Positions 16,502 through 29,349 are shown, counted from the stretch's first letter. The stretch: 64,000 nucleotides of DNA from Leifsonia sp. Leaf264 (GCF_001422325.1 NZ_LMMR01000011.1:1-64000); one strand, 5' to 3'. The notes: generated from the sequence alone by a model not told the origin. Program-made: numbers and translations.

Positions 16502-19500
16502 TTGTACCCCAAGGGTCAGGATCCCCAGCACACCTCCGACGGAGTCGTGCCGTCCCCGAACTTCCCCTCCATCGAGCGGGAGGTGCTCGAGTTCTGGAAG
16601 AACGACGACACCTTCCAGGCCTCGATCGACAACCGCGAGGGCGCGCCTGAGTGGGTGTTCTACGACGGTCCGCCGTTCGCCAACGGCCTGCCGCACTACG
16701 GTCACCTCCTCACCGGCTACGCCAAGGACGTGTTCCCCCGCTTCCAGACCATGCGGGGCAAGCAGGTGCACCGTCGCTTCGGCTGGGACACCCACGGCCT
16801 GCCGGCCGAGCTCGAGGCCGAGCGGCAGTTGGGCATCACCGACAAGAGTCAGATCGAGGAGATGGGCATCGCCGCGTTCAACCGCGCCGCCCAGGACTCG
16901 GTGCTGCGGTACACGAAGGAGTGGGAGGGCTACGTCACCCGCCAGGCCCGCTGGGTGGACTTCGAGAACGACTACAAGACCCTCGACGTCACCTTCATGG
17001 AGAGCGTGATCTGGGCGTTCAAGCGACTGCACGACAAGGGTCTCGCCTACGAGGGCTACAGGGTGCTGCCGTACTGCTGGCGCGACCAGACGCCGCTCTC
17101 GAACCACGAGTTGCGCATGGACGACGACGTCTACAAGGACCGCCAGGACCAGACCGTCACCGTCACCTTCCCGCTGACCGGCCCGAAGGCCGAGTCGCTC
17201 GGGCTCACCGCCGTGCGGGCTCTCGCCTGGACGACGACTCCCTGGACTCTTCCAACCAACGCCGCGCTCGCCGTCGGTCCGACGATCAGCTACGCGGTCG
17301 TGCCTGCCGGACCGAACGGCACCCCCGATGCCACGGTCCTGCGCGAGCGGGCCGGTGGCGCCGACGGCACCGAGGTGCTCGGAGCCGAGTACCTCATCGC
17401 GATCGACCTCGTCGGCAACTACGCGAAAGACCTCGGCTACGAGTCGGCGGCGGACGCACAGGCCGCGGTCTCCCGCACGGTCCTCGGCAGCGAGCTCGAG
17501 GGAATCAGCTACGACAGGCTGTTCGACTACTACGCCGACGTCGAGGCCTGGGGGATGCAGAACGGATGGCGCATCCTCGTCGCCGACTACGTCACCACTG
17601 AAGACGGCACGGGCATCGTGCACCTCGCCCCCGCCTACGGCGAGGAGGACCAGAAGGTCTCCGAGGCCAACGGCATCCCGGTGATCATCTCCCTCGATGA
17701 CGGCGGTAAGTTCCTGTCCGACGTGACCGACGTCGCCGGCCAGCTCTGGAGCGACGCGAACAAGCCGCTCACGCAGCTGTTGAAGGCCGAGGGCCGACTG
17801 CTGCGACAGGCCAGCTACGTGCACTCCTACCCGCACTGCTGGCGCTGCCGCAATCCGCTGATCTACAAGGCCGTGTCGAGCTGGTTCGTGCGCGTCACGG
17901 ACTTCCGCGACCGCATGGTCGACCTCAACCAGGACATCTCCTGGGTTCCCGAGAACGTCAAGGACGGCCAGTTCGGCAAGTGGATCGGCAACGCGCGCGA
18001 CTGGTCGATCAGCCGCAACCGCTACTTCGGGTCGCCCATCCCGGTGTGGAAGAGCGACGACCCCGAGTTCCCGCGCACTGACGTCTACGGCTCCCTGGAG
18101 GAGCTGGAGCGCGACTTCGGCACCCAGCCGCGCAACGCGGCCGGCGAGCCCGACCTGCACCGTCCCTACATCGACGAGCTCACCCGTCCGAATCCCGACG
18201 ACCCGAGCGGGAAGTCGACGATGCGCCGCATCCCCGACGTGCTCGACGTCTGGTTCGACTCCGGATCGATGCCGTTCGCGCAGGTGCACTACCCGTTCGA
18301 GAACCAGGAGTGGTTCGACAGCCACAACCCGGCCGACTTCATCGTGGAGTACATCGGGCAGACCCGCGGCTGGTTCTACATGCTGCACGTGCTCTCGACG
18401 GCGCTGTTCGATCGTCCGGCGTTCAAGAACGTCGTGAGCCACGGCATCGTGCTCGGCAGCGACGGCCAGAAGATGAGCAAGTCGCTGCGCAACTACCCCG
18501 ACGTCTCCGAGGTCTTCGACCGCGACGGCTCCGATGCCATGCGCTGGTTCCTGATGTCGAGCTCGGTGCTCCGCGGCGGCAACCTCGTCGTGACCGAGGA
18601 GGGCATCCGCGAGGGCGTGCGTCAGGTGATGCTCCCGCTCTGGAGCACCTGGTACTTCTTCTCCCTGTACGCGAACGCCTCGTCGCAGGACGGCTACGAG
18701 GCCCGGCGTCGCACTGATTCCACCGACGTGCTCGACAGGTACCTGCTGGCCAAGCTCGGCGACCTCGTCTCCGCCGTCACGACCGACCTCGAGCAGCTCG
18801 ACTCCACTCTCGCGGCCGCGAAGCTCCGCGACTTCGCCGACGTGCTCACGAACTGGTACGTGCGCCGCTCCCGCGACCGCTTCTGGGCGGGCGTGGGGGA
18901 GGACGGTTCAGGAAGTGAGGCGTTCGACACGCTGTTCACCGTGCTCGAGACCTACACCCGCCTCTCGGCTCCGCTGCTTCCCCTCGTCTCCGAGCGGATC
19001 TGGCAGGGTCTCACCGGCGGTCGCAGCGTGCACCTGGCCGACTGGCCCGACGCCGCCGAGTTCCCGGCCGACGACGCCCTCGTCGCCGTCATGGACGAGG
19101 TGCGTGCCATCAGCTCGACCGCGCTCTCGCTGCGCAAGCAGTCCGGCCTTCGGGTGCGACTGCCGTTGGCGAAGCTCACGGTGGTGTCGGCATCCGCGAA
19201 CTCCCTCGCGCCGTTCGAGTCCATCCTGCGGGAGGAGTTGAACGTGAAGGCCGTCGACCTCGTGGTGCTGGCCGAGTCCAGCGCCGCCGACTACGGCGTC
19301 TCGAGCCGGCTCACCGTCAACGCCCGTGCAGCCGGTCCCCGGCTGGGCAAGGAGGTGCAGAAGGCCATCCAGGGTGCCCGCACCGGCGACTGGTCCGAGC
19401 TGGACGGCGTCGTCACGGCGGGCGGCATCGTCCTCGCCGACGGAGAGTACGACCTCGTGCTCGAGGCAGCGGCGGCGGAGGGCTCCGGCGTCGCACTCGC

Positions 19501-19822
19501 ACTGCTCCCCGGCGGCGGCTTCGTGCTGCTCGACACCGTCACCACCGACGAGCTCGAGGCCGAGGGGCTCGCCCGCGACGTCATCCGCGCCGTGCAGGAC
19601 GCCCGCAAGGCGGCCGGGCTCGAGGTGAGCGACCGCATCCGACTGCGCCTCACCCTGAACGAGACCGCAGCCACTGCAGCCCGCGTGCACACCGAGCTCA
19701 TCGCCGCCGAGACCCTCGCCGTCGACCTCGACGTCGCCGCATTCGGCGGCACCGAGCTGCCGGCCGAGGCACTCTCGGTCGGGCGCGACTCCACCCTCAC
19801 CATCGCTCTGGAGAAGGCATGA
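16502..19822 (+). CDS. ileS: Isoleucyl-tRNA synthetase
   Basis: Charges tRNA-Ile. The 1106-residue class I enzyme has the HIGH-type motif [15 protein letters not shown] (near residue 62), the CP1 editing domain, the KMSKS loop ([13 protein letters not shown]), and a long C-terminal region, as in the eukaryote-like IleS type common in actinobacteria. The start chosen is TTG 16502, seven bases after AGGAG; the open frame continues upstream through the T-box and cannot be coding there. The gene is controlled by the T-box leader. Its stop overlaps the folC start by four bases. Confidence 0.97.
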   Translation: MYPKGQDPQHTSDGVVPSPNFPSIEREVLEFWKNDDTFQASIDNREGAPEWVFYDGPPFANGLPHYGHLLTGYAKDVFPRFQTMRGKQVHRRFGWDTHGLPAELEAERQLGITDKSQIEEMGIAAFNRAAQDSVLRYTKEWEGYVTRQARWVDFENDYKTLDVTFMESVIWAFKRLHDKGLAYEGYRVLPYCWRDQTPLSNHELRMDDDVYKDRQDQTVTVTFPLTGPKAESLGLTAVRALAWTTTPWTLPTNAALAVGPTISYAVVPAGPNGTPDATVLRERAGGADGTEVLGAEYLIAIDLVGNYAKDLGYESAADAQAAVSRTVLGSELEGISYDRLFDYYADVEAWGMQNGWRILVADYVTTEDGTGIVHLAPAYGEEDQKVSEANGIPVIISLDDGGKFLSDVTDVAGQLWSDANKPLTQLLKAEGRLLRQASYVHSYPHCWRCRNPLIYKAVSSWFVRVTDFRDRMVDLNQDISWVPENVKDGQFGKWIGNARDWSISRNRYFGSPIPVWKSDDPEFPRTDVYGSLEELERDFGTQPRNAAGEPDLHRPYIDELTRPNPDDPSGKSTMRRIPDVLDVWFDSGSMPFAQVHYPFENQEWFDSHNPADFIVEYIGQTRGWFYMLHVLSTALFDRPAFKNVVSHGIVLGSDGQKMSKSLRNYPDVSEVFDRDGSDAMRWFLMSSSVLRGGNLVVTEEGIREGVRQVMLPLWSTWYFFSLYANASSQDGYEARRRTDSTDVLDRYLLAKLGDLVSAVTTDLEQLDSTLAAAKLRDFADVLTNWYVRRSRDRFWAGVGEDGSGSEAFDTLFTVLETYTRLSAPLLPLVSERIWQGLTGGRSVHLADWPDAAEFPADDALVAVMDEVRAISSTALSLRKQSGLRVRLPLAKLTVVSASANSLAPFESILREELNVKAVDLVVLAESSAADYGVSSRLTVNARAAGPRLGKEVQKAIQGARTGDWSELDGVVTAGGIVLADGEYDLVLEAAAAEGSGVALALLPGGGFVLLDTVTTDELEAEGLARDVIRAVQDARKAAGLEVSDRIRLRLTLNETAATAARVHTELIAAETLAVDLDVAAFGGTELPAEALSVGRDSTLTIALEKA

Positions 19823-21180
19823 ACGACGAAGACATCTGGCGCCAGCCGGCGGACGCCGTCTACGAGGGCCTGCTGGCCCGCATCGGGGAGTCGAACCCGC
19901 AGCCCAGGCTCGCCGCCACGCGGCGCGCCGTCGAGCTGCTCGGCGATCCGCAGCGCGCCTACCCCGTCATCCACATCACGGGTACGAACGGCAAGACCAG
20001 CACGAGTCGCATCATCGACAGCATCCTGCGGGCGTACGGGCTCAAGACGGGACTGCTCACCAGCCCGCACCTGTCGCGATTCACCGAACGCATCCTCATC
20101 GACGGCGCGCCGATCACCGATGAGGCGCTGGTGCGCAACTGGGAGGACATCGAGCCCTACATCGCGATGACGGATGCCGAGCTCGAGGCGGCGGGGGATG
20201 CCCCGCTCAGCTTCTTCGAGGCGTTGACGGTGCTCGCGTTCGCGTGCTTCGCGGATGCGCCCGTCGACGTCGTCGTGCTCGAGGTCGGGATCGGCGGAGA
20301 GTGGGACTCCACCAACGTCGCCGACGGGCAGGTGGCGGTGTTCACGCCGATCGCGCTCGACCACGTCGGACGCCTCGGCTCCACGATCGCCGAGATCGCC
20401 CGCACCAAGTCGGGCATCATCAAGCCGGCCGCGAGCGTGGTCTCCGCCGCCCAGACTCCTGAGGCTCTCGCCGAGCTCGAGCGCGCCGTGGAATTGACCG
20501 AGTCCACCTTCGCCGTGGAGGGCGCGCAGTTCGCGCTCTCCGAGCACAGGGTCGCCGTCGGCGGACAGCTCATCAGCGTGCGCGGTGCAGCGGGTCAGTA
20601 CGACGAGATGTTCCTGCCCCTCTACGGCGCTCACCAGGCCCAGAACGCCGCCGTGGCCATCGCTGCCGTCGAGGCCTTCATCGGCGGAGGCGCTCAACCT
20701 CTCACCACTGCGCTGGTCGAGGAGGGGCTGGCCACAGTCACCTCTCCCGGACGGCTGCAGCTGGTCGGCATCGAGCCGAGCGTGATCGTCGACGGCGCCC
20801 ACAACCCGCACGGCGCCCAGGCCCTGGTGGCATCGCTCGACACCTTCTTCGACTTCGACGAGATCGTCGCCGTCGTCGGGATCCTCACCGACAAGGACGC
20901 GCGCGGCATCGTCGAGGCGCTCGCGCCGGCCGTGCACCACTTCAACGTGACGGCGTCGTCGTCGGAGCGCGCGATCCCGGTCTCAGAACTCGCCGACGAC
21001 ATGGTGGAGTGGGTGGACCAGGACGTCGTCTTCCAGTTCGACAGCGTGATCGACGCCCTCGACGACGCACGCCGGTGGGCGTCGGACGCGCCGCGCCGCG
21101 CCGTGATCGTGACCGGGTCGATCACCCTCGTCGCCGAGGCGATCGAGATCGCGGCCGACGCCGACTGGATGAGCTCGTGA
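19819..21180 (+). CDS. folC: Bifunctional folylpolyglutamate / dihydrofolate synthase
   Basis: Adds glutamate to dihydropteroate and to folates. The 453-residue Mur-ligase-fold protein has the P-loop [11 protein letters not shown] (residues 53-63), the [11 protein letters not shown] folate loop, [11 protein letters not shown] and [22 protein letters not shown], all folC signatures, plus the C-terminal DGAHNPHGA motif. ATGA overlap with ileS and GTGA overlap with the next gene show a tightly coupled operon. Confidence 0.96.
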   Translation: MNDEDIWRQPADAVYEGLLARIGESNPQPRLAATRRAVELLGDPQRAYPVIHITGTNGKTSTSRIIDSILRAYGLKTGLLTSPHLSRFTERILIDGAPITDEALVRNWEDIEPYIAMTDAELEAAGDAPLSFFEALTVLAFACFADAPVDVVVLEVGIGGEWDSTNVADGQVAVFTPIALDHVGRLGSTIAEIARTKSGIIKPAASVVSAAQTPEALAELERAVELTESTFAVEGAQFALSEHRVAVGGQLISVRGAAGQYDEMFLPLYGAHQAQNAAVAIAAVEAFIGGGAQPLTTALVEEGLATVTSPGRLQLVGIEPSVIVDGAHNPHGAQALVASLDTFFDFDEIVAVVGILTDKDARGIVEALAPAVHHFNVTASSSERAIPVSELADDMVEWVDQDVVFQFDSVIDALDDARRWASDAPRRAVIVTGSITLVAEAIEIAADADWMSS

Positions 21181-21602
21181 GCGATGCTGCAGCCGAGGCG
21201 CCCGGAAGCCCCGAGGCGTCGCCGGCGCCGGCGCACGGACGTGCTCCGGCCCCGCGATCGATCAGGCGCAGCCTCGCTTCGATCGTGCTCGGCTTCGAGC
21301 TGATCGTGGTGTTCCTCGCCGCCCTCGTGAACTACGGCCTGCCGACAGCCGGCCTGATCAGCATCGGCCCCGTCGCGGCCCTCGTGAGCGGCGGCATCGT
21401 GTGCCTGCTCATCATCGTCACGCTCGGCCTGCTGCGATACCAGTTCGCGTACGTGCTCGGATGGACCGTCCAGGTTCTCATCCTGCTCGCCGGACTTCTC
21501 AACCCCGGCATGTTCTTCGTAGGAGCCATCTTCGCCGCCATATGGACCTACGCCATGATCAGCGGCGGCCGAATCGACCGATACAACAAGGAGAACGCAT
21601 GA
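21177..21602 (+). CDS. DUF4233 membrane protein
   Basis: A 141-residue protein, start GTG 21177 in the folC stop. After an Ala/Pro-rich cytoplasmic tail (residues 1-32) it has four hydrophobic helices and a polar C-terminus ending SGGRIDRYNKENA. This matches the actinobacterial DUF4233 family, found between folC and ndk in many genera. Function is unknown. The TGA stop overlaps the ndk ATG. Confidence 0.88.
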   Translation: MSDAAAEAPGSPEASPAPAHGRAPAPRSIRRSLASIVLGFELIVVFLAALVNYGLPTAGLISIGPVAALVSGGIVCLLIIVTLGLLRYQFAYVLGWTVQVLILLAGLLNPGMFFVGAIFAAIWTYAMISGGRIDRYNKENA

Positions 21603-22018
21603 CCACGATCGAAGAGACCCTCGTCCTCGTCAAGCCCGACGGCGTCGCCCGCAGCCTGACCGGGGAGATCCTGCGTCGCATCGAGGCCAAGGGCTACTCG
21701 CTCGTCGACATCCGTCTCGTCGAGGCCGACCGCGACCTTCTCGCCCAGCACTACGCCGAGCACGAGGGCAAGCCGTTCTACGAGCCGCTCATCGAGTTCA
21801 TGGAGTCCGGCCCGAGCGTCGCCATCCGCCTCGCGGGCAACCGCGTCATCGAGGGCTTCCGCTCGCTGGCCGGCACCACCGATCCGACCACCGCTGCCCC
21901 CGGCACGATCCGCGGCGACCTCGGACGCGACTGGGGCCTCAAGGTGCAGCAGAACCTCGTGCACGGCTCCGACTCGCCCGAGTCGGCCGCGCGCGAGCTC
22001 GCCCTCTGGTTCGCCTGA
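21599..22018 (+). CDS. ndk: Nucleoside diphosphate kinase
   Basis: Transfers the gamma-phosphate from ATP to other nucleoside diphosphates. The 139-residue protein has the usual length and all motifs: TLVLVKPDGVAR at the N-terminus, GTIRGDLG for nucleotide binding, and the active-site His122 in NLVHGSDSPESA. The start ATG 21599 overlaps the stop of the DUF4233 gene and follows AAGGAGAA. It is the last gene of the ileS operon and is followed by a long palindrome. Confidence 0.97.
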   Translation: MTTIEETLVLVKPDGVARSLTGEILRRIEAKGYSLVDIRLVEADRDLLAQHYAEHEGKPFYEPLIEFMESGPSVAIRLAGNRVIEGFRSLAGTTDPTTAAPGTIRGDLGRDWGLKVQQNLVHGSDSPESAARELALWFA

Positions 22019-22057
22019 GTTCGTCAGCGCTGCACGAGCAGCGCCCGCCCATCCGCT

Positions 22058-22144
22058 GATCGAGTAACGCCCGAGCGAAGCGAACTGCGGCCGAGATGTG
22101 GTCTCGATACGGCAACTCGCTTCGCTCGCGGCCTACTCGACCAA
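22058..22144. repeat. REP-like imperfect palindrome of about 87 bases
   Basis: The left arm reads CGAGTA (22062-22067) then GAGCGAAGCGA (22074-22084); the right arm is TCGCTTCGCTC (22118-22128) then TACTCG (22135-22140), exact complements. The centre holds GATGTGGTCTCGATACG. Elements of the form CGAGTAG...GAGCGAAGCGAG...TATCGAGACC are familiar as dispersed intergenic repeats in Microbacteriaceae. It sits between convergent ndk and the VKOR gene, so it could end transcription from both sides. Confidence 0.75.
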
Positions 22145-22150
22145 CGGAGG

Positions 22151-22765
22151 TCAGAACAGGTAGCCCAGCACGTCGAGGCGAAGCTGCGCGATGACGGCCA
22201 CGATCAGGTAGCAGATCAGCGTGATCAGCGGGATCCATCCGAAGGCCGCCGCCGCGAACCGTTGGAATCGCTCGGTCGTCGGTATGCGTCCAGTGCGCAG
22301 GTTGTCGATCGTGACGATCCAGAACAGCGGGATGACCACGGCCCAGGTGAGCATGCACCACGGGCACAGCGTCGCGAGGATGTGGATGCTCTGGTACATC
22401 AGCCAGATCACGAAGGCGAGGGATCCGACGACGCCCACGTTGAGGCCGATCCAGAACCACGAGGCGAAGCGTGCCCGGGCGAGGATCGCGACGCCGATGG
22501 TGATGACGACGGGCCAGCTGATGAGTCCGATCACCGGGTTGGGGAACCCGAGCACGGCGCCCTGCGACGAGGCCAGGTTCACCGAGCACTGCACGATGAG
22601 ACTGAAGTCGCAGGATGCGCCCGTTCCCGGGAACTCCAGGGCGTGGAACTTCTCCAGCGTCAGTTCGAACGCGGCCAGCAGCCCGATTCCACCGAGTACG
22701 GCGAGCAGGATTCCGACGAGGTAGGCGGGTCTGGACGCTGGACTGGTCGGGCTGCTGTCGCTCAT
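22151..22765 (-). CDS. Vitamin K epoxide reductase (VKOR) family membrane protein
   Basis: Re-oxidises the periplasmic disulfide-forming thiol oxidase system with a quinone. The 204-residue protein has five hydrophobic helices. The active-site pair is CPWC (Cys134 and Cys137); the second, shuttle pair is Cys52 and Cys60 in the loop after helix 1. A fused thioredoxin domain is absent. In actinobacteria VKOR substitutes for DsbB; its partner DsbA is not in the window. The start ATG 22765 lies eight bases after a CATAAT box. Confidence 0.92.
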   Translation of the reverse strand: MSDSSPTSPASRPAYLVGILLAVLGGIGLLAAFELTLEKFHALEFPGTGASCDFSLIVQCSVNLASSQGAVLGFPNPVIGLISWPVVITIGVAILARARFASWFWIGLNVGVVGSLAFVIWLMYQSIHILATLCPWCMLTWAVVIPLFWIVTIDNLRTGRIPTTERFQRFAAAAFGWIPLITLICYLIVAVIAQLRLDVLGYLF

Positions 22766-22773
22766 GATTGGCG

Positions 22774-22779
22774 ATTATG
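22774..22779 (-). promoter_or_regulatory. -10 box CATAAT for the VKOR gene
   Basis: Minus-strand CATAAT, eight bases before the ATG at 22765; implies a leaderless or nearly leaderless transcript. Confidence 0.4.
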
Positions 22780-22814
22780 GCATGGCTGATCACCACCGAT
22801 CTGTGAAGGCGTGC

Positions 22815-23047
22815 GATAATCGTGAGTGTCGACTGAGCCGCGCTCAGTCCGACGCCAAAGAAGGCTTGATGGGTGCAGTGCACCCGGACATTCGGTCCCA
22901 GACCGAGAGAAGTGGCAGCCAGAGCCAGTGTGCCGGCTGCAGACGACAGAGGATTAGCGAGATTCCGCACCGGCGGAGACTCGCGTGAGAGAGTACCCGG
23001 AACGCGGATGGCGCGGCCAGTCGCACCGGTCGAGGAGTGCCCCAGCA
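22815..23047 (+). promoter_or_regulatory. Promoter and long 5' leader of the RNase E/G gene
   Basis: GATAAT (22815-22820) is a likely -10; transcription would start near 22827, leaving a leader of about 220 bases. The leader contains the compact palindrome GGGTGCAGTGCACCC near 22871. Long leaders of RNase E genes often serve autoregulation by the enzyme; whether this one does is inference. No small ORF with a good ribosome-binding site is obvious. Confidence 0.4.
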
Positions 23048-25804
23048 ATGGTGGAGAACAACGAGAACACCGACCCGACGAAGAATGTCGGGGAGACCGG
23101 CGGACGCAAGCGCACGCGCATCTTCGGGGCTCGCAAGAGCCAGAAGAAGGCGGAGCAGGCGTCAGCCGAGCCCACGACGGCCGGAACGGATGCCGCCCAG
23201 TCGGCGGCTCCGGCCGCCCCAGTCGAGGCGCCCGTCGCCGCGGTGACGGAGTCCGTCCCCGCATCGGTCGTGGCCGACGCGCCGACGCCCGACGCCCCGG
23301 CCGCGGAGGCCGATGCCGAGGAGGCCGCCGCCGCCGAGCACCAGCCTGAGGTCGAGGCATCCGTCGCCCTGACGCTCTTCCCGGCGGCTCTGACCACGAC
23401 GTCGCTCATCTTCCACGCGCCCGAGATCGCGGCGCTTCCGCCTCGCCCATCGCGCGGCGGACGCCCCGAGCGCGACGACCGCGACGACGACTTCGAGGAG
23501 TCGGAGTCGACGGTGCGTCGTCGGGCGCGTCGTCGCAGCGGCGACGAGAACCGCGGCGGGTCGGACGACCCCAGCAACACCGTCGTCAAGGTGCGCACCC
23601 CGCGTCAGCCCGAGCTCATCACCGAGCCGCAGCGCATCAAGGGTTCCACCCGCCTCGAGGCCAAGAAGCAGCGCCGCCGTGACGGCCGCGATGCCGGTCG
23701 TCGTCGGGCCGTCATCACCGAGGCCGAGTTCCTCGCCCGCCGCGAGTCGGTCGATCGCACCATGGTCGTGCGTTCCAAGAGCGCCCGCATCCAGATCGGC
23801 GTGCTCGAGGACGGCGTTCTCGTGGAGCACTACGTCGCGCGCAACCAGGACGCATCCCTCATCGGGAATGTGTACTTCGGCCGTGTGCAGAACGTGCTGC
23901 CCAGCATGGAGGCGGCGTTCGTCGACATCGGACGCGGCCGCAACGCCGTGCTGTACTCCGGCGAGGTCGACTGGGAGGCCGCCGCGGCGGAGAACCCCGG
24001 CGGCAACCAGCCCCGCCGCATCGAGCTCGCGCTCAAGCCCGGCGACAAGGTGCTCGTGCAGGTCACGAAGGACCCCGTCGGCCACAAGGGTGCCCGCCTG
24101 ACCAGCCAGATCTCGCTGCCCGGCCGATACCTCGTCTACGTGCCCAACGGGTCGATGAACGGCATCAGCCGCAAGCTCCCCGACACCGAGCGCGCGCGCC
24201 TCAAGAAGATCCTCAAGGAGGTCCTCCCGGACAACCAGGGCGTCATCGTGCGCACTGCAGCCGAGGGTGCGACCGAGGAGCAGTTGACGCTCGACGTCAA
24301 CCGCCTCATCGAGCAGTGGGCGTCGATCTCCAAGCAGCTCGAGACCGTGCAGGCGCCGGCTCTGCTGCACTCCGAGCCCGACCTGCTCATCAAGATCGTG
24401 CGCGACGTCTTCAACGAGGACTTCCAGAAGATGGTCATCGCCGGTGACGAGGCGCAGGAGACCATCGAGGCCTACCTGCGTGCTGTCGCCCCCGACCTGG
24501 TCGAGCGTGTCGAGACCTACACGGGCGAGAAGGACGCCTTCGACGAGTTCCGCGTGTCGGAGCAGATCGAGAAGGCCCTCGACCGCAAGGTCTGGCTGCC
24601 CTCCGGAGGCTCGCTGGTCATCGACCGCACCGAGGCGATGACCGTCGTCGACGTCAACACCGGCAAGTTCGTCGGCTCGGGCGGAAACCTCGAGGAGACC
24701 GTCACCAAGAACAACCTCGAGGCCGCGGAGGAGATCGTGCGTCAGCTCCGGCTGCGCGACATCGGCGGCATCATCGTCGTCGACTTCATCGACATGGTGC
24801 TCGAGTCGAACCGCGACCTCGTGCTGCGTCGTCTCGTCGAGTGCCTCAGCCGCGACCGCACCAAGCACCAGGTCGCCGAGGTCACCTCGCTCGGCCTCGT
24901 GCAGATGACGCGCAAGAAGCTGGGCCTCGGCCTGCTCGAGTCGTTCAGCGAGAACTGCGAGGTCTGCGCCGGCCGCGGCATCATCGTGCACCACGACCCC
25001 GTCGTGCGTCACCGCCAGCAGCAGCAGACCCCCCAGCCGGCCATCGCCGGTTCCGGCAACCGCCGCCGCGGTGGCGCACAGTCGGCTCCTGCAGCACAGT
25101 CCTCGGCTCCGACCGATGCAGCCAAGTCGGGCAACGGCACCCACGGCATCACCGAGGACGCGAAGCACGCCCTCGCCATGATCGCGGCGTCGACCCTGCA
25201 CCCGCACGAGAAGGACGCCGCTGTCGCTGCCGTCGTCGCCGAGCCCGCCGAAGCGCAGGCACAGGCCGACGCCGTCGAGGCGTCGTCCACGTCCGACAAC
25301 GCGGCGGGCGAGCGCAAGTCCTCCCGTCGTGGCCGCCGTGGTCGCCATGGCAAGGGCGAGCAGTCCCCAGCAGGCGACCAGGCGACCGGCTCCGAGGGGC
25401 AGAACGACGTCACCCCGTCGACGGATGCCGCAGCCGAGCCGGCACGCACCGAGCAGCCGGCCGCAGCGGCGGCTCCGGTAGAGGTCGCTGCGCCTGCCGC
25501 GGCGGCATCCGAAACTGGGAATCGCCCGGAAGAAAAGCGTCCGGCTTCACGACGTGCCCGTCAGGAGAAGCCCGTCACGGCCGAGGCTCCGGTCGCGATC
25601 CTCGACATCCCGGTGGCGAAGATCGTGCGCGAGCCGAAGCGCACGAACCCCGTCGAGACCGAGCACCTGCTCGACTCCGTGCTGGACTCGCTTCCGCAGC
25701 CCAAGCAGCCCGGACAGGGTCGTGCCCGCAGTCGGCGCGTCACGACGGCCGGACTCTCGACCACCCCGGTCGAGCCCATCGTCACAGCAGGCGGCGGCGA
25801 GTAG
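23048..25804 (+). CDS. rne: Ribonuclease E/G
   Basis: Endoribonuclease of mRNA decay and rRNA/tRNA maturation. The 918-residue protein (ATG 23048, AGGAG upstream) has a low-complexity Ala/Arg-rich N-terminal extension of about 230 residues, the catalytic core with S1 domain (from about residue 240: RIQIGVLEDGVLVEHYV, GNVYFGRVQNVLPSMEAAFVDIG), Asp535 of VDVNTGKFVG as a metal ligand, and the Zn-link Cys637/Cys640 in CEVCAGRG. A basic, Ala-rich disordered tail of about 260 residues follows. Central placement of the core between two disordered arms is the actinobacterial architecture. Confidence 0.95.
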   Translation: MVENNENTDPTKNVGETGGRKRTRIFGARKSQKKAEQASAEPTTAGTDAAQSAAPAAPVEAPVAAVTESVPASVVADAPTPDAPAAEADAEEAAAAEHQPEVEASVALTLFPAALTTTSLIFHAPEIAALPPRPSRGGRPERDDRDDDFEESESTVRRRARRRSGDENRGGSDDPSNTVVKVRTPRQPELITEPQRIKGSTRLEAKKQRRRDGRDAGRRRAVITEAEFLARRESVDRTMVVRSKSARIQIGVLEDGVLVEHYVARNQDASLIGNVYFGRVQNVLPSMEAAFVDIGRGRNAVLYSGEVDWEAAAAENPGGNQPRRIELALKPGDKVLVQVTKDPVGHKGARLTSQISLPGRYLVYVPNGSMNGISRKLPDTERARLKKILKEVLPDNQGVIVRTAAEGATEEQLTLDVNRLIEQWASISKQLETVQAPALLHSEPDLLIKIVRDVFNEDFQKMVIAGDEAQETIEAYLRAVAPDLVERVETYTGEKDAFDEFRVSEQIEKALDRKVWLPSGGSLVIDRTEAMTVVDVNTGKFVGSGGNLEETVTKNNLEAAEEIVRQLRLRDIGGIIVVDFIDMVLESNRDLVLRRLVECLSRDRTKHQVAEVTSLGLVQMTRKKLGLGLLESFSENCEVCAGRGIIVHHDPVVRHRQQQQTPQPAIAGSGNRRRGGAQSAPAAQSSAPTDAAKSGNGTHGITEDAKHALAMIAASTLHPHEKDAAVAAVVAEPAEAQAQADAVEASSTSDNAAGERKSSRRGRRGRHGKGEQSPAGDQATGSEGQNDVTPSTDAAAEPARTEQPAAAAAPVEVAAPAAAASETGNRPEEKRPASRRARQEKPVTAEAPVAILDIPVAKIVREPKRTNPVETEHLLDSVLDSLPQPKQPGQGRARSRRVTTAGLSTTPVEPIVTAGGGE

Positions 25805-25810
25805 GACCCC

Positions 25811-26083
25811 CTACAAGCCCCGCCGTTCGCGGGCAGTCACCCGGAGTCCGCTCGCGCGGAGCCGGGTGACCAGCTCGCGATTCGACACGAAGACCGCCCC
25901 GGCGGCCACGAGAGCCTCATGGCGCTCGAGCGGCACGTCGTAGTGGTCTCGGTCGAAACCACGCCTGGGGATGCCGTTCGCGGCAGCGAAGGCGTGGAGT
26001 TCATCGAGTGAGGCGTCGCTGACGAGATGGGCCCAGATCGTGTCGTGGGCCGGCCACATCGGCTGGTCGATGAGCACGGTCAT
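25811..26083 (-). CDS. DUF4031 domain-containing protein
   Basis: A 90-residue protein starting MTVLIDQPMWPAHDTIWAHL, the conserved beginning of DUF4031. Other family positions are a central HAFAAANGIPRRGFDRDHYD with a His/Asp cluster and a basic C-terminus. The function is unknown; the D-x-P/H-x-H-D pattern suggests a metal site. The frame stays open upstream to 26242, but the N-terminus above and a TATGAT box seven bases before ATG 26083 fix the start. It is convergent with rne, six bases between stops. Confidence 0.85.
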   Translation of the reverse strand: MTVLIDQPMWPAHDTIWAHLVSDASLDELHAFAAANGIPRRGFDRDHYDVPLERHEALVAAGAVFVSNRELVTRLRASGLRVTARERRGL

Positions 26084-26090
26084 GTACGTG

Positions 26091-26096
26091 ATCATA
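26091..26096 (-). promoter_or_regulatory. -10 box TATGAT for the DUF4031 gene
   Basis: Near-consensus hexamer on the minus strand, seven bases before ATG 26083; implies a leaderless mRNA. Confidence 0.45.
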
Positions 26097-26132
26097 AGGC
26101 GGACCACCGGGCGACGCGCCGGGTGGCCCTGT

Positions 26133-26161
26133 TTGACCGAGGTAGTTCCATCGGCTAAACT
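26133..26161 (+). promoter_or_regulatory. Strong promoter of the rplU-rpmA operon
   Basis: TTGACC (26133-26138) and TAAACT (26156-26161) with a 17-base spacer, the best sigma-70-type match in the window. Transcription would start near 26168, giving a leader of about 140 bases. Confidence 0.75.
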
Positions 26162-26271
26162 CGACCGTTGGTGTGTGTTGGATTCTTCGTCCTCACCGTC
26201 ACCACGGTTTTCTGGTTGGCCAGGTCGGCTCGGATCGGTCAACCCAGCGGAATTTCACCGTGAAACGAATC

Positions 26272-26289
26272 GGGGCTTCTCGGAGCCCC
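26272..26289 (+). promoter_or_regulatory. Leader hairpin before rplU
   Basis: GGGGCT (26272-26277) and AGCCCC (26284-26289) form a 6-bp stem with a six-base loop, 20 bases before the L21 start. It may be a regulatory leader element of the ribosomal protein operon; no match to a described L21 leader is claimed. Confidence 0.35.
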
Positions 26290-26309
26290 CCAGAGAATAG
26301 GTACGTAAA

Positions 26310-26618
26310 GTGGTTTACGCAGTTGTGCGCGCCGGTGGCCGCCAGGAAAAGGTCGAGGTCGGGACCATCGTCACGATGGACCGCATCAAGGCTGACAAGA
26401 ACGGCAACGTCGAGCTCGCTCCGGTGCTGCTTGTCGATGGCGACTCGATCACCTCGGACGCCAAGTCGCTCGAGAAGGTGACCGTCACGGCCGAGGTCCT
26501 CAACGACCTCCGCGGTCCGAAGATCGTCATCCAGAAGTTCAAGAACAAGACCGGATACAAGAAGCGTCAGGGCCACCGTCAGGAGCTCACGCGCGTCAAG
26601 ATCACCGGCATCAAGTAA
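26310..26618 (+). CDS. rplU: 50S ribosomal protein L21
   Basis: The 102-residue protein matches L21 throughout: N-terminal [17 protein letters not shown], the central [21 protein letters not shown] basic segment that binds 23S rRNA, and the C-terminal LTRVKITGI. Translation starts at GTG 26310. It is first in the conserved cluster rplU-rpmA-obgE. Confidence 0.97.
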   Translation: MVYAVVRAGGRQEKVEVGTIVTMDRIKADKNGNVELAPVLLVDGDSITSDAKSLEKVTVTAEVLNDLRGPKIVIQKFKNKTGYKKRQGHRQELTRVKITGIK

Positions 26619-26637
26619 GCCCTGAGGAGACTGACAG

Positions 26638-29320
<2,683 letters not shown>

Positions 29321-29337
29321 CGTCTGCAGGGCTGCCC

Positions 29338-29343
29338 TAGGCT
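29338..29343 (+). promoter_or_regulatory. -10 box TAGGCT for proA
   Basis: TAGGCT lies six bases before the proA ATG at 29350; no ribosome-binding site precedes proA. Leaderless transcription is likely in addition to read-through from proB. Confidence 0.5.
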
Positions 29344-29349
29344 GGATCC

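Noticed and set aside
16229-18442. A 737-codon open frame antisense to ileS
   Set aside because: Long antisense frames are expected from GC-rich third positions. Composition is dominated by Glu, Val, Arg and His in shadow order, there is no recognisable domain, and ileS is certain.
23162-25348. A 728-codon open frame antisense to rne
   Set aside because: Complement of the RNase E/G reading frame; no domain, no ribosome-binding site, repetitive Leu/Val/Asp/Glu shadow.
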